NCBI GenBank assembly: GCA_017694885.1
Contig: JADIMH010000015.1
Span: 86,928 to 150,927, forward strand
Length of the DNA: 64,000 nt
DNA from: Candidatus Cryptobacteroides faecipullorum
Lineage (GTDB): Bacteria; Bacteroidota; Bacteroidia; Bacteroidales; UBA932
Reading direction: 5' to 3'
The translations under genes were made by a program, and so were the position numbers. Below the pieces are notes generated by a model that saw only the letters and a program-made list of their open reading frames with translations, had not been told where the DNA came from and searched no databases. Shown piece after piece: positions 27,927 through 36,682 of this stretch (position 1 is its first letter; each line of letters opens with the position of its first letter).

Positions 27927-28613
27927 ATGATAGATGCGACAGGAATAGTAAAATCTTTCGGGAAGTTACGGGTACTTAAAGGTATTGATTTCCATGCCGG
28001 AAAGTCTGAAGTCATATCTATAATGGGAGCATCCGGGGCCGGGAAGTCCACATTGCTTCAGATTCTCGGAACGCTTTCTTCTCCGGACAGCGGAACTTTA
28101 TCGATAGACGGAATAGATGTCCTGGGGCTGGGCCAGAAGGTCCTTGCCGAGTTCAGAAACAGGAAAATAGGTTTTGTTTTCCAGTTCCATCATCTGCTTC
28201 CGGAGTTCACATCGCTCGAGAATGTGATGATTCCGGCGCTTATAGCAGGCCGTACTGAAAAGGATTCGAGAGATGCCGCTCTTTCCCTGCTGTCCGACCT
28301 CGGTCTTGAGGAACGGACAGGGCATAAGCCATCGGAACTTTCCGGAGGCGAGCAGCAGAGGGTTGCAATAGCCCGGGCTTTGGTGAACAATCCTTCAGTG
28401 CTTTTTGCAGACGAGCCTTCCGGTAACCTTGACAGCCGTACCAAGGAAGAACTGCACAGGCTGTTCTTTTCGCTTAGGGACAAGTACGGGCAGACGATAG
28501 TCATCGTTACCCATGATCCGTCTCTGGCCGGGATGTGTGACAGGACACTTTATATGAAAGACGGGCTGTTTATGGACAGTGATGACATAGTAATGTCCGG
28601 GTCCCGGAAGTAA
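27927..28613 (+). CDS. lolD: ABC transporter ATPase, LolD-like
   Basis: 228-residue ATP-binding subunit. Walker [13 protein letters not shown] (about 35-46), Q-loop [13 protein letters not shown], signature [15 protein letters not shown], Walker [13 protein letters not shown] and the switch His in VTHDPSLAG. The [10 protein letters not shown] segment and SGNLD are typical of LolD/MacB-type ATPases, which power extraction of lipoproteins from the inner membrane. The LolC/E permease is not in the window. trmN6 follows after 20 nt. Confidence 0.88.
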   Translation: MIDATGIVKSFGKLRVLKGIDFHAGKSEVISIMGASGAGKSTLLQILGTLSSPDSGTLSIDGIDVLGLGQKVLAEFRNRKIGFVFQFHHLLPEFTSLENVMIPALIAGRTEKDSRDAALSLLSDLGLEERTGHKPSELSGGEQQRVAIARALVNNPSVLFADEPSGNLDSRTKEELHRLFFSLRDKYGQTIVIVTHDPSLAGMCDRTLYMKDGLFMDSDDIVMSGSRK

Positions 28614-28633
28614 CCGTTATATGAGCTTCCGGT

Positions 28634-29413
28634 ATGGGTGAATTCAGATTCAAACGTTTCACTGTGAAAAATGAGCGTTCTGCCATGAAAGTGAATACCG
28701 ACGGGGTGCTCCTCGGTGCTTTGATGACTTTGGATAGAACCGACCGGAATCTGCTGGATGTCGGTACGGGTACCGGAACTATAGCATTGATGGCGGCACA
28801 GCGGCTTTCGGACATGCCCGATGCCGGAACTTCTTTCAGGATCGGAGCTATCGATATCGACGGGCCGTCGGCATTTGAAGCGGCTGAAAATTTCGCCCGG
28901 TCTCCATGGTCCTCGATGCTCGCCGCCGATAATCTCTCTTTGTCTGCCTTTTCGGAACGGATGGAGGTCTCCTGCCGTGAAATGCGGGAAAAAGACGGCA
29001 ATGCCGGAGATCCTTCAGCCTTCGACCTGGTTTTCTCAAACCCTCCGTATTTCGAAAGCGAATTGAAGTCACCTGATTCCCGGCGCAGGGAGGCCAGGCA
29101 TTCTGAAAGCATGTCATACAGGGAGATCCTGCATTTCTCGGCCAGGTGGCTGTCACCATGCGGCAGATGTTCCATGATACTTCCGTCCGAGACAGAGACG
29201 GATCTTTGCAGATATGCAAGGATGTGCGGTCTCTTTCCCTTCAGAATCGTCCGTATCAGGACAGTTCCGTCAAAGCCTCCCCGCAGGGCAGTCGTCGAAT
29301 TTTCAAGGACAAGATGCGGAGAAATAGCGGAGGAACTGGTAACCATACAGGAACAAGGCCGGTATACCGAACGGTACACCGACCTCATGTCTCCGTTTTA
29401 TCTTAAGGTTTAG
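28634..29413 (+). CDS. trmN6: tRNA1(Val) A37 N6-methyltransferase
   Basis: 259-residue Rossmann methyltransferase of the TrmN6 (YfiC) family, which forms m6A37 in tRNA1(Val). The family N-terminus FRFKRFTVKNERSAMKVNTDG (cut) leads to motif I LLDVGTGTGTIALM and the adenine-N6 motif NPPYFES. YFESELKSPD and ARHSESMSY after NPPY are also typical. Two low-complexity stretches extend it slightly. It ends 6 nt before the convergent Spy-like gene. Confidence 0.93.
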   Translation: MGEFRFKRFTVKNERSAMKVNTDGVLLGALMTLDRTDRNLLDVGTGTGTIALMAAQRLSDMPDAGTSFRIGAIDIDGPSAFEAAENFARSPWSSMLAADNLSLSAFSERMEVSCREMREKDGNAGDPSAFDLVFSNPPYFESELKSPDSRRREARHSESMSYREILHFSARWLSPCGRCSMILPSETETDLCRYARMCGLFPFRIVRIRTVPSKPPRRAVVEFSRTRCGEIAEELVTIQEQGRYTERYTDLMSPFYLKV

Positions 29414-29419
29414 ATCCCA

Positions 29420-29893
29420 TTATTGTCTCCCGTGATGGAGTTTTTGGATCTGCTGCCTTCTGAAACGTTCTTCGCCTATGTAAAGTTTTGCTACCTTTTC
29501 TACGGGAAGCACTTTCTTGAATTTGTCGGAACAGGCTTCATCTGTCCTGTCGCGCTCTCGGATGGCGTCAAGATACTTGTCAAGCAGGGCCGGAATGTCT
29601 TTTGTCCGGTTGGCGTCTACAGCCTCTTCAAGTTCCCTGTAGGCTTTCATTACCGCGAACTGGGCCTTGCCCCGCTCATCCCAATTCTGGTTGTATACAG
29701 GCCAGAATGCCTGTGCCTCTTCCGGAGAAAGTCCTATGGCATTGGTGAGAAACGCTATTTTTTCGCTCATTATGCGTTCTCTCCACTCTTTTCCTTTATC
29801 ATCTGGGCAGTCAGCCGCCATAGATATGGAAATAAGGGATAAAAGTATTGTGCCTGCTATAAATCTGATGAAATTATTCATAATCTGTTTCAT
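29420..29893 (-). CDS. Periplasmic Spy/CpxP-like helical protein
   Basis: 157 residues with a signal peptide (to about residue 26, SISMA). The mature part is all-helical with FLTNAIGLSPEEAQAFWPVY, close to the LTxxQ-type helices of the CpxP/Spy family of periplasmic chaperones and stress sensors; it is Arg/Lys- and Glu-rich with a His/Arg/Gln tail. An alternative ATG at 29881 is possible. Its start overlaps the end of the putative anti-sigma gene, so it is the third gene of a sigma/anti-sigma/periplasmic unit. Confidence 0.8.
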   Translation of the reverse strand: MKQIMNNFIRFIAGTILLSLISISMAADCPDDKGKEWRERIMSEKIAFLTNAIGLSPEEAQAFWPVYNQNWDERGKAQFAVMKAYRELEEAVDANRTKDIPALLDKYLDAIRERDRTDEACSDKFKKVLPVEKVAKLYIGEERFRRQQIQKLHHGRQ

Positions 29894-30302
29894 TTAATAA
29901 TTCAACGGGAGTTCCTGAATATATGAGGTAATCTATGATGTCCTCCTCTGATGGTCCGGTATCTGCAATGTATACGTAACTGTCTGAGTCATACAGGATA
30001 TCTGTATCATTAGGCATCATTTCCGTATAGAAGAACGATTCATTGATCATTCGCTCTTCAGCACGGGAATCGGAAATGTTTCCGGAAAGGGAAACGCCGC
30101 CCATGACAACTGCTGCCGCCATTGCAGCAGCCGCAGCAGCCTGCAGTATTCTGTATGTGATGGATTTTCTTGCGGACAGAACCGGATTGGCGGCTGGTGC
30201 GCCAATCCTTTCCATTACCTGCCTTTGCATATTGTCAAAATAGCCGTCAGGTACGGAGAATGGCATTTCCTTCAGCTTTTTTTCAGATTCTAGAATATCC
30301 AT
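29874..30302 (-). CDS. Putative anti-sigma factor
   Basis: 142 residues. A cytosolic N-terminus of about 45 residues (MDILESEKKLKEMPFSVPDG, then YFDNMQRQVMERI) is followed by one membrane helix (about 47-70, alanine-rich) and an acidic periplasmic tail. The N-terminal PDGYFDNM motif recurs in Bacteroidetes proteins encoded after ECF sigma genes. Assignment as anti-sigma rests on this position and topology, since there is no zinc ZAS motif. Confidence 0.72.
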   Translation of the reverse strand: MDILESEKKLKEMPFSVPDGYFDNMQRQVMERIGAPAANPVLSARKSITYRILQAAAAAAMAAAVVMGGVSLSGNISDSRAEERMINESFFYTEMMPNDTDILYDSDSYVYIADTGPSEEDIIDYLIYSGTPVELLNETDYE

Positions 30303-30347
30303 AGTGTTGTTATAATTCGACTGTTAGACACAGGTGTACGGTAAAGG

Positions 30348-30887
30348 TTAAAAAATTTTTTCAAGTTCTGTTTTTATTTTATTGTAGGCATGGTGGTAAG
30401 AAGCTTTCAATGATCCTGTCGTTATGCCTGTTATTTCGGATATTTCTTCATATTTCATTTCATCGAAATAACGGAGATTGAATACCAGACGCTGTTTCGG
30501 CGGGAGTTTCTGGATGGCTTTATGCAGCCGGCGCTGGATTGCATCTCCGTTGAAATACGGGTCGGAGTCTATTTTTCTCTCCATATCGCTGCGGATATCT
30601 TCGAAAGATATCATTGCCCTGACTTTCTTTTTCCGGAGAAAATTCAGCGCTTCATTGGTGGCTATGCGGTATATCCAAGTAAAAAGCTGCGCATCCTCCC
30701 TGAAAGAAGGAAGCGCAGCCCAGATCTTCGAGAATGTGTCCTGAAGGAGATCATCGGTATCTTCGTGCGAGCATGTGAACCGGCGGATATGCCAGTAAAG
30801 CCGTTCCCTGTAGGTTGAAACAATAGCTTCGAAGGCCCGTTCCGTCGCGCCGCTACGGTAAAGCCGCATGATTTCACGATCGGACAT
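30348..30887 (-). CDS. ECF-type RNA polymerase sigma factor
   Basis: 179 residues with both sigma-70 ECF regions: region 2 (YRERLYWHIRRF, DTDDLLQDTFSKIWAALPSF, FTWIYRIATNEALNFLRKKK) and region 4 (IQKLPPKQRLVFNLRYFDEM, EEISEITGITTGSLKASYHHA, cut). It lies 8 nt downstream of the transketolase C-terminal-subunit gene and upstream of the putative anti-sigma gene, so it could be read from the transketolase promoter as well as from its own. The target promoters are unknown. Confidence 0.93.
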   Translation of the reverse strand: MSDREIMRLYRSGATERAFEAIVSTYRERLYWHIRRFTCSHEDTDDLLQDTFSKIWAALPSFREDAQLFTWIYRIATNEALNFLRKKKVRAMISFEDIRSDMERKIDSDPYFNGDAIQRRLHKAIQKLPPKQRLVFNLRYFDEMKYEEISEITGITTGSLKASYHHAYNKIKTELEKIF

Positions 30888-30895
30888 TCCAGTCT

Positions 30896-31849
30896 TTATT
30901 TTTTGCTTATGGCTCTTTTTGCGGCAAGTACGATATGTTCGGCATCCAGCCCGTAAGCCGCCATAAGTTCAGAAGGTGTGCCGCTCTGGCCGAATTTGTC
31001 CTCTCCGTTGATGAATTCCATATGGGTAGGGCAGCCTTCAGCGAGTACTCCGGCCACAAGTTCCCCCAGACCTCCAGGCATGTTGTGCTCTTCGGCACAT
31101 ACGACAGCCCTTGTTTTGGCGGCGGATTTGACAATGGCTTCTTTATCGATAGGCTTTATCGTGGCTATGTCTATTACTTCAGCAGAAATGCCTTCCTCGT
31201 CAAGCGCTTCGGCAGCCTTGACCGCTTCCCATACCAGATGACCTGTAGCGATCAGGGTTACATCGGAGCCTTCGTTCATGATGACGGCCTTGCCGATTTC
31301 GAATTTCCAGTCTGCAGGAGTGAAATTCGGTACTGCCGGGCGTCCGAACCTGAGGTAAACAGGTCCGGAATATTCGGCTGCAGCGATGGTGGCAGCCTTT
31401 GTCTGGTTGAAGTCACAAGGATTGATCACCACCATTCCAGGCAATGCCCTCATGAGGGCGATGTCTTCCATGGTCTGATGGGTGGCTCCGTCTTCACCGA
31501 GGGTGATGCCGGAGTGCGATGCTGCAATCTTCACGTTGGTCCTGCCGTAAGCCACTTCCTGGCGGATCTGGTCATATACCCTGCCTGTGACGAATTCGGC
31601 GAATGAGCCGGCAAATACGGTCTTTCCTGTAATGGCCATTCCGGCAGCGACTCCGATCATATTGGCTTCGGCTATGCCGCACTGGAAAAACCTTTCGGGA
31701 AAGGCCTTGAAGAATTTGTCCATTTTTACGGAACTGGCCAGATCGGCGGCCAGTCCTATTATGTCAGGATTTTTCACAGCCGCCTCATATAGTCCTTCTC
31801 CGAAGCCGCTGCGTGTGTCTTTCTTGCCTGTATCAGTGTATTTTTTCAT
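30896..31849 (-). CDS. Transketolase, C-terminal subunit
   Basis: 317 residues equal to the pyrimidine-binding and C-terminal domains of transketolase. Visible: SVKMDKFFKAFPERFFQCGIAEANMIG (cut), SHSGITLGEDGATHQTMEDIALMRALPGM (cut) and ICAEEHN-like VCAEEHNMPGGLGELVA. It works with the N-terminal subunit to transfer ketol units in the non-oxidative pentose phosphate pathway; the catalytic Glu for TPP activation lies in CGIAEANMIG. It starts 24 nt after the N-subunit gene. Confidence 0.94.
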   Translation of the reverse strand: MKKYTDTGKKDTRSGFGEGLYEAAVKNPDIIGLAADLASSVKMDKFFKAFPERFFQCGIAEANMIGVAAGMAITGKTVFAGSFAEFVTGRVYDQIRQEVAYGRTNVKIAASHSGITLGEDGATHQTMEDIALMRALPGMVVINPCDFNQTKAATIAAAEYSGPVYLRFGRPAVPNFTPADWKFEIGKAVIMNEGSDVTLIATGHLVWEAVKAAEALDEEGISAEVIDIATIKPIDKEAIVKSAAKTRAVVCAEEHNMPGGLGELVAGVLAEGCPTHMEFINGEDKFGQSGTPSELMAAYGLDAEHIVLAAKRAISKK

Positions 31850-31873
31850 TTCCGTTTCGATTTGGGGGTTGGA

Positions 31874-32722
31874 TTAATAGTCTCCGAGCGTTTCTTCGAG
31901 CTGGGACAATGCCTTTTCGGCCAGCTCGGCTGACGGAGCTTTTCCGTGCCATTCGTTCGTGCCGGCCATGAAATCCACACCATGTCCCATATCGCTGTGC
32001 ATCAGGATTATTACCGGTTTGCCTTTACCGGTCCGGCTTTTTGCTTCCGCATATGCGGAGAGAATGGAGCCGAAATCATGTCCGTCGCATGAGATGACTT
32101 CCCATCCGAATATTCTCCATTTGGCATCCAGATCTCCCAGGCCTGCGACATTGTCTACGGTTCCGTCGATCTGCTGCATGTTCCAGTCGATTATGCCGAT
32201 CAGGTTGTCTATTTTCTGATGGGAGCAGAACATTGCAGCTTCCCAGATCTGGCCTTCTTCACACTCTCCGTCTCCCATCAGGACGTAAGTGAGGTTCCCG
32301 TCATAGTCAAGTTTTTTTGAAAGGGCTGTACCTGCGGCTACCGAAAGTCCCTGTCCGAGTGATCCGGACGGCTGGAAGACTCCCGGAAGTCCTGTGTCTA
32401 TGGATGGATGTCCCTGTAGCCTGGTCCCGAATTTTCTGAACGTTGCGAGTTCCTTTACCGGGAAATAGCCGGCTCTTGCGAGCAGTGAATAGTAAACAGG
32501 CGAGAGGTGGCCTGCCGAAAGGATAAATACATCCTGTCCTTTCCCGCTGCGGGTCCAGGTTGCAGGATCATGTTTCATCACTCCTCCGAAATAAAGTGCA
32601 GTTAGGAAATCTGTGCTGCTCATCGAGCCGCCCGGATGTCCGGATTTGGCTCCGGAGACCATTCTGATAATATCCCTTCTGACCTGAGAGGAGATTTTTT
32701 TCAGTTCATCAATCGAGACCAT
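31874..32722 (-). CDS. Transketolase, N-terminal subunit
   Basis: 282 residues equal to the TPP-binding N-terminal domain. Visible: GAKSGHPGGSMSSTDFLTALYF (cut), SAGHLSPVYYSLLARAGYFP and the TPP motif GDGECEEGQIWEA with IIDWN downstream. The split transketolase of N- and C-subunits encoded side by side is common in anaerobes and archaea. The -7 box is at 32748-32755. Confidence 0.94.
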   Translation of the reverse strand: MVSIDELKKISSQVRRDIIRMVSGAKSGHPGGSMSSTDFLTALYFGGVMKHDPATWTRSGKGQDVFILSAGHLSPVYYSLLARAGYFPVKELATFRKFGTRLQGHPSIDTGLPGVFQPSGSLGQGLSVAAGTALSKKLDYDGNLTYVLMGDGECEEGQIWEAAMFCSHQKIDNLIGIIDWNMQQIDGTVDNVAGLGDLDAKWRIFGWEVISCDGHDFGSILSAYAEAKSRTGKGKPVIILMHSDMGHGVDFMAGTNEWHGKAPSAELAEKALSQLEETLGDY

Positions 32723-32747
32723 TTTTATATCAGGTATTACTTTCGCG

Positions 32748-32755
32748 CAAAAATA
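32748..32755 (-). promoter_or_regulatory. -7 box TATTTTTG for the transketolase operon
   Basis: Plus-strand CAAAAATA, an exact TAnnTTTG match on the minus strand about 26 nt before the ATG. Confidence 0.6.
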
Positions 32756-32833
32756 ACATATTTTAACTAAAAATATCCTATATCCGATACAATCTGTTAT
32801 GAAATTGGATTCAATTCAAATTGGACAAGTTCA

Positions 32834-32865
32834 TTTGCATTGCTCTCGGCTTCTCACTATATTTG
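32834..32865 (+). promoter_or_regulatory. lepA promoter TTTG-N20-TATATTTG
   Basis: -33 TTTG (32834-32837) and -7 TATATTTG (32858-32865) separated by exactly 20 nt, the most complete match to the Bacteroidetes consensus in this window. Confidence 0.8.
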
Positions 32866-32886
32866 CCGGGATATTAGGATTATAAG

Positions 32887-34674
32887 ATGAAATATACCAG
32901 GAACTTTTGCATTATAGCGCATATCGACCACGGGAAAAGCACGCTGGCGGACAGGATGATCGAACTGACGCATACTCTCAACAGCAGGGACATGGAGGCG
33001 CAGGTGCTGGATTCGATGGATCTTGAGAAGGAGAAAGGGATTACGATCAAGAGCCATGCAATCCAGATGGACTATAATTATAAAGGTGAAAAATACACTC
33101 TCAACCTTATCGACACTCCGGGACATGTGGATTTTTCATATGAGGTGTCCAGGGCGATAGCTTCCTGTGAAGGAGCCTTGTTGGTTGTGGATGCGACGCA
33201 GGGAATCCAGGCCCAGACCATTTCCAACCTTTACCTCGCTATCGAGCATGACCTGGAGATAATCCCGGTGCTGAACAAGATCGATATGGATGCGGCTATG
33301 GTAGATGTTGTCACTGACCAGGTCGTGGATCTGCTCGGGTGCAAGCCTGAAGATGTGCTCTGCGCATCGGGAAAGACAGGGGAAGGCGTACCTGCCATCC
33401 TGGATGCGATAGTGGAAAGGATTCCTGCTCCGACGGGTGACCCGGACGCTCCTCTGCAGGCATTGATTTTCGATTCTGTATTCAATTCTTTCAGAGGAAT
33501 CATCGCATATTTCAAAGTGGAAAACGGTTCCATACATACCGGTGACAAGGTGAAATTCTTCAATACCGGCAAGGAATACGAGGCAGACGAGATCGGAGTC
33601 CTCAAGATGAGGATGGATCCCCGGGACGAGATCCCGTGCGGCAGTGTCGGCTATATAATATCGGGTATAAAGACGGCTTCCGAGGTAAAGGTCGGTGATA
33701 CCATTACCCATGTCGACAGGCCGTGCAAGGAAGCGATCGCCGGTTTCGAGGAAGTCAAGCCGATGCTTTTCGCCGGAGTCTATCCGGTCGAGACCGACCA
33801 ATATGAAGAGCTTCGCTCCTCTATAGAAAAGCTCCAGCTGAATGACGCCTCGCTTGTGTTCGAACCGGAATCTTCTCTTGCGCTCGGTTTCGGATTCCGG
33901 TGCGGGTTTCTCGGACTTCTGCATTTGGAGATAGTCCAGGAAAGGCTTTACAGGGAGTTCGGCATGGATGTCATAACTACAGTCCCGAACGTTTCATATA
34001 AAGTCTATACCACCCAGGGGGCCGTGGTCGATGTGCATAACCCTTCCGGTCTTCCGGCCCCTACCCTCATAGACAGGATCGAAGAGCCGTATATCAGGGC
34101 TCAGGTGATTTCGAAGGCCGAGTTCTACGGTCCGATAATGAAACTCTGTCTGGATAAACGCGGAGTTCTTGTAAATCAGCATTATATCACATCCGACAGA
34201 CTGGAACTCACTTACGAGATGCCTCTTTCCGAGATCGTCTTTGATTTCTATGACAAGCTTAAATCCATATCAAAAGGCTATGCTTCCTTTGACTATCACA
34301 TCATAGGATTCCGTCCTGCAAAACTCGTCAAGCTTGACATCCTTCTTAACGGAGAGCCGGCGGACGCCCTTTCGTCTCTTATTCATCAGGATCATGCCTA
34401 TGATTTCGGGCGCAAGATATGCGAAAAGCTTAAGGAACTGATTCCGCGCCAGCAGTTCGATATCGCGATACAGGCTGCTATAGGGGCGAAGATCATAGCC
34501 CGCGAAACGGTCAAGGCAGTCCGCAAGGACGTGACGGCAAAATGCTATGGCGGTGACATTACCAGAAAACGCAAATTGCTTGAAAAACAGAAGCAAGGTA
34601 AAAAGCGAATGCGCCAGATAGGAACCGTAGAGGTCCCTCAAAGTGCATTTATGGCTGTTTTGAAGTTGGATTAG
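32887..34674 (+). CDS. lepA: Elongation factor 4 (LepA)
   Basis: 595-residue translational GTPase associated with the ribosome, full length. G1 [15 protein letters not shown]2-like [10 protein letters not shown]3 DTPGHVDF, G4 NKID and the LepA-specific C-terminal domain with [20 protein letters not shown]. It promotes back-translocation or initiation under stress. It has its own promoter and is followed after 14 nt by a glycosyltransferase gene. The neighbour is unrelated in function. Confidence 0.97.
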   Translation: MKYTRNFCIIAHIDHGKSTLADRMIELTHTLNSRDMEAQVLDSMDLEKEKGITIKSHAIQMDYNYKGEKYTLNLIDTPGHVDFSYEVSRAIASCEGALLVVDATQGIQAQTISNLYLAIEHDLEIIPVLNKIDMDAAMVDVVTDQVVDLLGCKPEDVLCASGKTGEGVPAILDAIVERIPAPTGDPDAPLQALIFDSVFNSFRGIIAYFKVENGSIHTGDKVKFFNTGKEYEADEIGVLKMRMDPRDEIPCGSVGYIISGIKTASEVKVGDTITHVDRPCKEAIAGFEEVKPMLFAGVYPVETDQYEELRSSIEKLQLNDASLVFEPESSLALGFGFRCGFLGLLHLEIVQERLYREFGMDVITTVPNVSYKVYTTQGAVVDVHNPSGLPAPTLIDRIEEPYIRAQVISKAEFYGPIMKLCLDKRGVLVNQHYITSDRLELTYEMPLSEIVFDFYDKLKSISKGYASFDYHIIGFRPAKLVKLDILLNGEPADALSSLIHQDHAYDFGRKICEKLKELIPRQQFDIAIQAAIGAKIIARETVKAVRKDVTAKCYGGDITRKRKLLEKQKQGKKRMRQIGTVEVPQSAFMAVLKLD

Positions 34675-34688
34675 GATAAATTCGCTAT

Positions 34689-35525
34689 ATGGACCAGAAG
34701 ACGGTAGCTGTTCTGATGACTGTCCATAACAGAAAGGAAAAAACGCTCGGATGCCTTTCCCTTCTGTTCGACCAGATCAATTCGCTGTCAAGAGACGGCA
34801 AGTGCCGGTTTTCAGTGTATATGACTGATGATGGCTCCACGGACGGGACTTCGGATGCGGTGAGTGAAAACTTTCCTGAGGTCCGCATAATACATGGCGG
34901 CGGAAATCTTTATTGGAACCGCGGCATGTGTGCCGCCTGGGATGAGGCGGCGAAGACCTCCCCTGACTTTTATCTCTGGCTGAACGATGATACTATGATC
35001 ATGCCGGGAGCCATTGCCGTTCTGCTCGAAAATTCCACATATCTCGGGCACAGGGCGATCATTGCCGGTACGGCACAGGACAAGGAAGGAAAACTCTCCT
35101 ATGGAGGAAGAACCAGATTCGGTCGGATAGTGACTCCGGACCCTATGATACCGGAAGCATGCGACATTTTCAATGGGAATCTTGTCCTTGTGCCGGATTA
35201 CGTTTACAGGAGGCTCGGGACGCTCGATCGTGTCTATTCGCACAGTTTCGGGGATTTCGACTATGGCGTCAGGGCTGCAAGGAAAGGCCTGACTGCCGTA
35301 GTGGCGCCTGGAATCCTTGCGGAATGCGGCCGTAACGGTCAGGTCCCCAAGTGGAGGCGGCCTGAAGTTCCCTTAAAGGCCAGGTATGCGGCTATAATGA
35401 GTCCGAAAGGGCGGCCTTTCAAAGAACAGTTCATATATGACTTCAGGGCCTTCGGCCCGTTTCAGGCGATATTGCATTTCCTGTCCCTTAACCTGAAAGT
35501 GCTGTTCCCGGTATCTTATAAATAA
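34689..35525 (+). CDS. Family 2 glycosyltransferase
   Basis: 278 residues of GT-A fold: VAVLMTVHNRKEKTLGCL with Cys, DDGSTDGT with the sugar-nucleotide Asp pair, LWLNDDTMIMPGA (the DXD-like NDD), and GDFDYGVRAARKG, the typical acceptor-site region. Members make O-antigen, capsule or cell-surface polysaccharides. No membrane segment is evident. It sits downstream of lepA and is closed by a hairpin; no other glycan genes are adjacent. Confidence 0.9.
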   Translation: MDQKTVAVLMTVHNRKEKTLGCLSLLFDQINSLSRDGKCRFSVYMTDDGSTDGTSDAVSENFPEVRIIHGGGNLYWNRGMCAAWDEAAKTSPDFYLWLNDDTMIMPGAIAVLLENSTYLGHRAIIAGTAQDKEGKLSYGGRTRFGRIVTPDPMIPEACDIFNGNLVLVPDYVYRRLGTLDRVYSHSFGDFDYGVRAARKGLTAVVAPGILAECGRNGQVPKWRRPEVPLKARYAAIMSPKGRPFKEQFIYDFRAFGPFQAILHFLSLNLKVLFPVSYK

Positions 35526-35555
35526 AATGGGGTACCTGTCGCAGGTACCCCATTT
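35525..35555. terminator. Hairpin after the glycosyltransferase gene
   Basis: Perfect 14-bp stem AAATGGGGTACCTG (35525-35538) and CAGGTACCCCATTT (35542-35555), loop TCG. It ends in only three T then C, so it may be a weak terminator or RNA stabiliser. Confidence 0.65.
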
Positions 35556-35558
35556 CAA

Positions 35559-35597
35559 AATCCTGTTTAAGGATTCTACAGATTTTGCTCTCTGTAG
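35559..35597 (+). other. Two short hairpins in the menA leader
   Basis: AATCC (35559-35563) with GGATT (35571-35575), and CTACAGA (35576-35582) with TCTGTAG (35591-35597). They lie between the terminator-like hairpin and menA. Confidence 0.4.
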
Positions 35598-35668
35598 ATA
35601 GAGACGAATAAGATTCTTAACCGGTGACAAAGGTCGCCAGCAGAACAGTAATCCGGGTTGTTTATTTT

Positions 35669-35697
35669 GTTGTTTTAGTTGTTGTTTTAGTTGTTGT
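35669..35697 (+). repeat. 12-bp tandem repeat GTTGTTTTAGTT
   Basis: Two exact copies (35669-35680, 35681-35692) and a 5-nt partial third, inside a purine-poor stretch in front of menA. Confidence 0.7.
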
Positions 35698-35719
35698 AGG
35701 TTGTTTAAACAGGTGTTTT

Positions 35720-36631
35720 ATGAATAAGCTGTCTTCTTGTATCACGGCAATGAGACTAAGGACCCTGCCTCTTTCTTTGGCTGGAGTGTCCTTAGGGCTG
35801 ATGCTTGCGGCATCCGATTATATTATCCGCCCGTGGGTGGCATTTTTCACTCTTCTTACGACGGTTTTCCTGCAGATCCTTTCCAACGTGTCGAATGAAC
35901 TCGGGGATTATCTTCACGGAACGGACCGGGAGGCCGACCGGCAGGGGCCGGCCTATACTCTTTCAAAGGGCCTGTTGACCGAGAAAGACTTCAAGGTGAT
36001 GATATGGATCTATATCGTGCTGTGTGTGGCAAGCGGACTGGCGATGATATGGTTCTCTTTCGGGACATTTTTCGATTTCGGTGTTGTCATCGTGGCATTG
36101 ATGGGAATACTGGCCATTTCAGGGGCGGTCAAATACACTCTTGGCCGTAATCCTTACGGATATAGAGGTTTGGGGGATCTGTACGTCTTTATGTTTTTCG
36201 GGATAGTTTCAGTATTGGGGGCCTACTTCGTAGCTACCCATGAGATCAGGACATGGATTCTGGTCCTGCCGGCTGTGTCGATAGGATGTCTGAGTGTGGG
36301 TGTCTTGAATGTCAATAATATAAGGGATATCAAAAGCGATGCTCTGACCCGCAGGACCATACCGGTGCGGATAGGTGAGCGGAATGCCAAGATATACCAT
36401 ACGGTCCTGATCATCGCCGGCTGGGCCGCAATGCTGGTTTTTGCCTCTCTCAGGATGTTTGACTGGTGGCATTATATTTTCGTAATTACCCTGCCGCTTT
36501 TTGTCCTGCATCTTGTCCAGGTATGGCATCGTTCCGGAAAGGACCTTGACCCGCAGCTTCCGCAGCTGGTCATCTCCACATTCCTTTTCGCAATTCTTGC
36601 CGGCTTCGGTTTTATAGTGTATCTTTTATAA
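35720..36631 (+). CDS. menA: MenA, DHNA polyprenyltransferase
   Basis: 303-residue UbiA-superfamily integral membrane enzyme that attaches the polyprenyl chain to 1,4-dihydroxy-2-naphthoate, giving demethylmenaquinone. The first aspartate-rich motif is NELGDYLHGTDREADRQGPA and the second DIKSDALTRRTIPVRIGERN; eight to nine membrane helices. I start at 35720 (MNKLSSCITAMRLRTLPLS) because the longer frame would run through the GTT repeat tract and encode an unusual valine-rich leader. menG, the next enzyme of the pathway, is convergent 51 nt away. Confidence 0.95.
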   Translation: MNKLSSCITAMRLRTLPLSLAGVSLGLMLAASDYIIRPWVAFFTLLTTVFLQILSNVSNELGDYLHGTDREADRQGPAYTLSKGLLTEKDFKVMIWIYIVLCVASGLAMIWFSFGTFFDFGVVIVALMGILAISGAVKYTLGRNPYGYRGLGDLYVFMFFGIVSVLGAYFVATHEIRTWILVLPAVSIGCLSVGVLNVNNIRDIKSDALTRRTIPVRIGERNAKIYHTVLIIAGWAAMLVFASLRMFDWWHYIFVITLPLFVLHLVQVWHRSGKDLDPQLPQLVISTFLFAILAGFGFIVYLL

Positions 36632-36657
36632 ATACGCTGCCTTGTGAACGGGAGGGA

Positions 36658-36676
36658 CCCGCCGCTCTGCGGTGGG
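36658..36676. terminator. GC-rich hairpin between menA and menG
   Basis: CCCGCCGC (36658-36665) with GCGGTGGG (36669-36676), loop TCT, one G-T pair. It lies between convergent genes without a T run. Confidence 0.5.
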
Positions 36677-36682
36677 AGGGAT

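Noticed and set aside
33136..33924. 262-residue minus-strand frame opposite lepA
   Set aside because: Antisense to LepA; composition-driven.
35669..35713. Possible CRISPR-like repeat before menA
   Set aside because: The unit is 12 bp with no spacers, so it is a tandem repeat.
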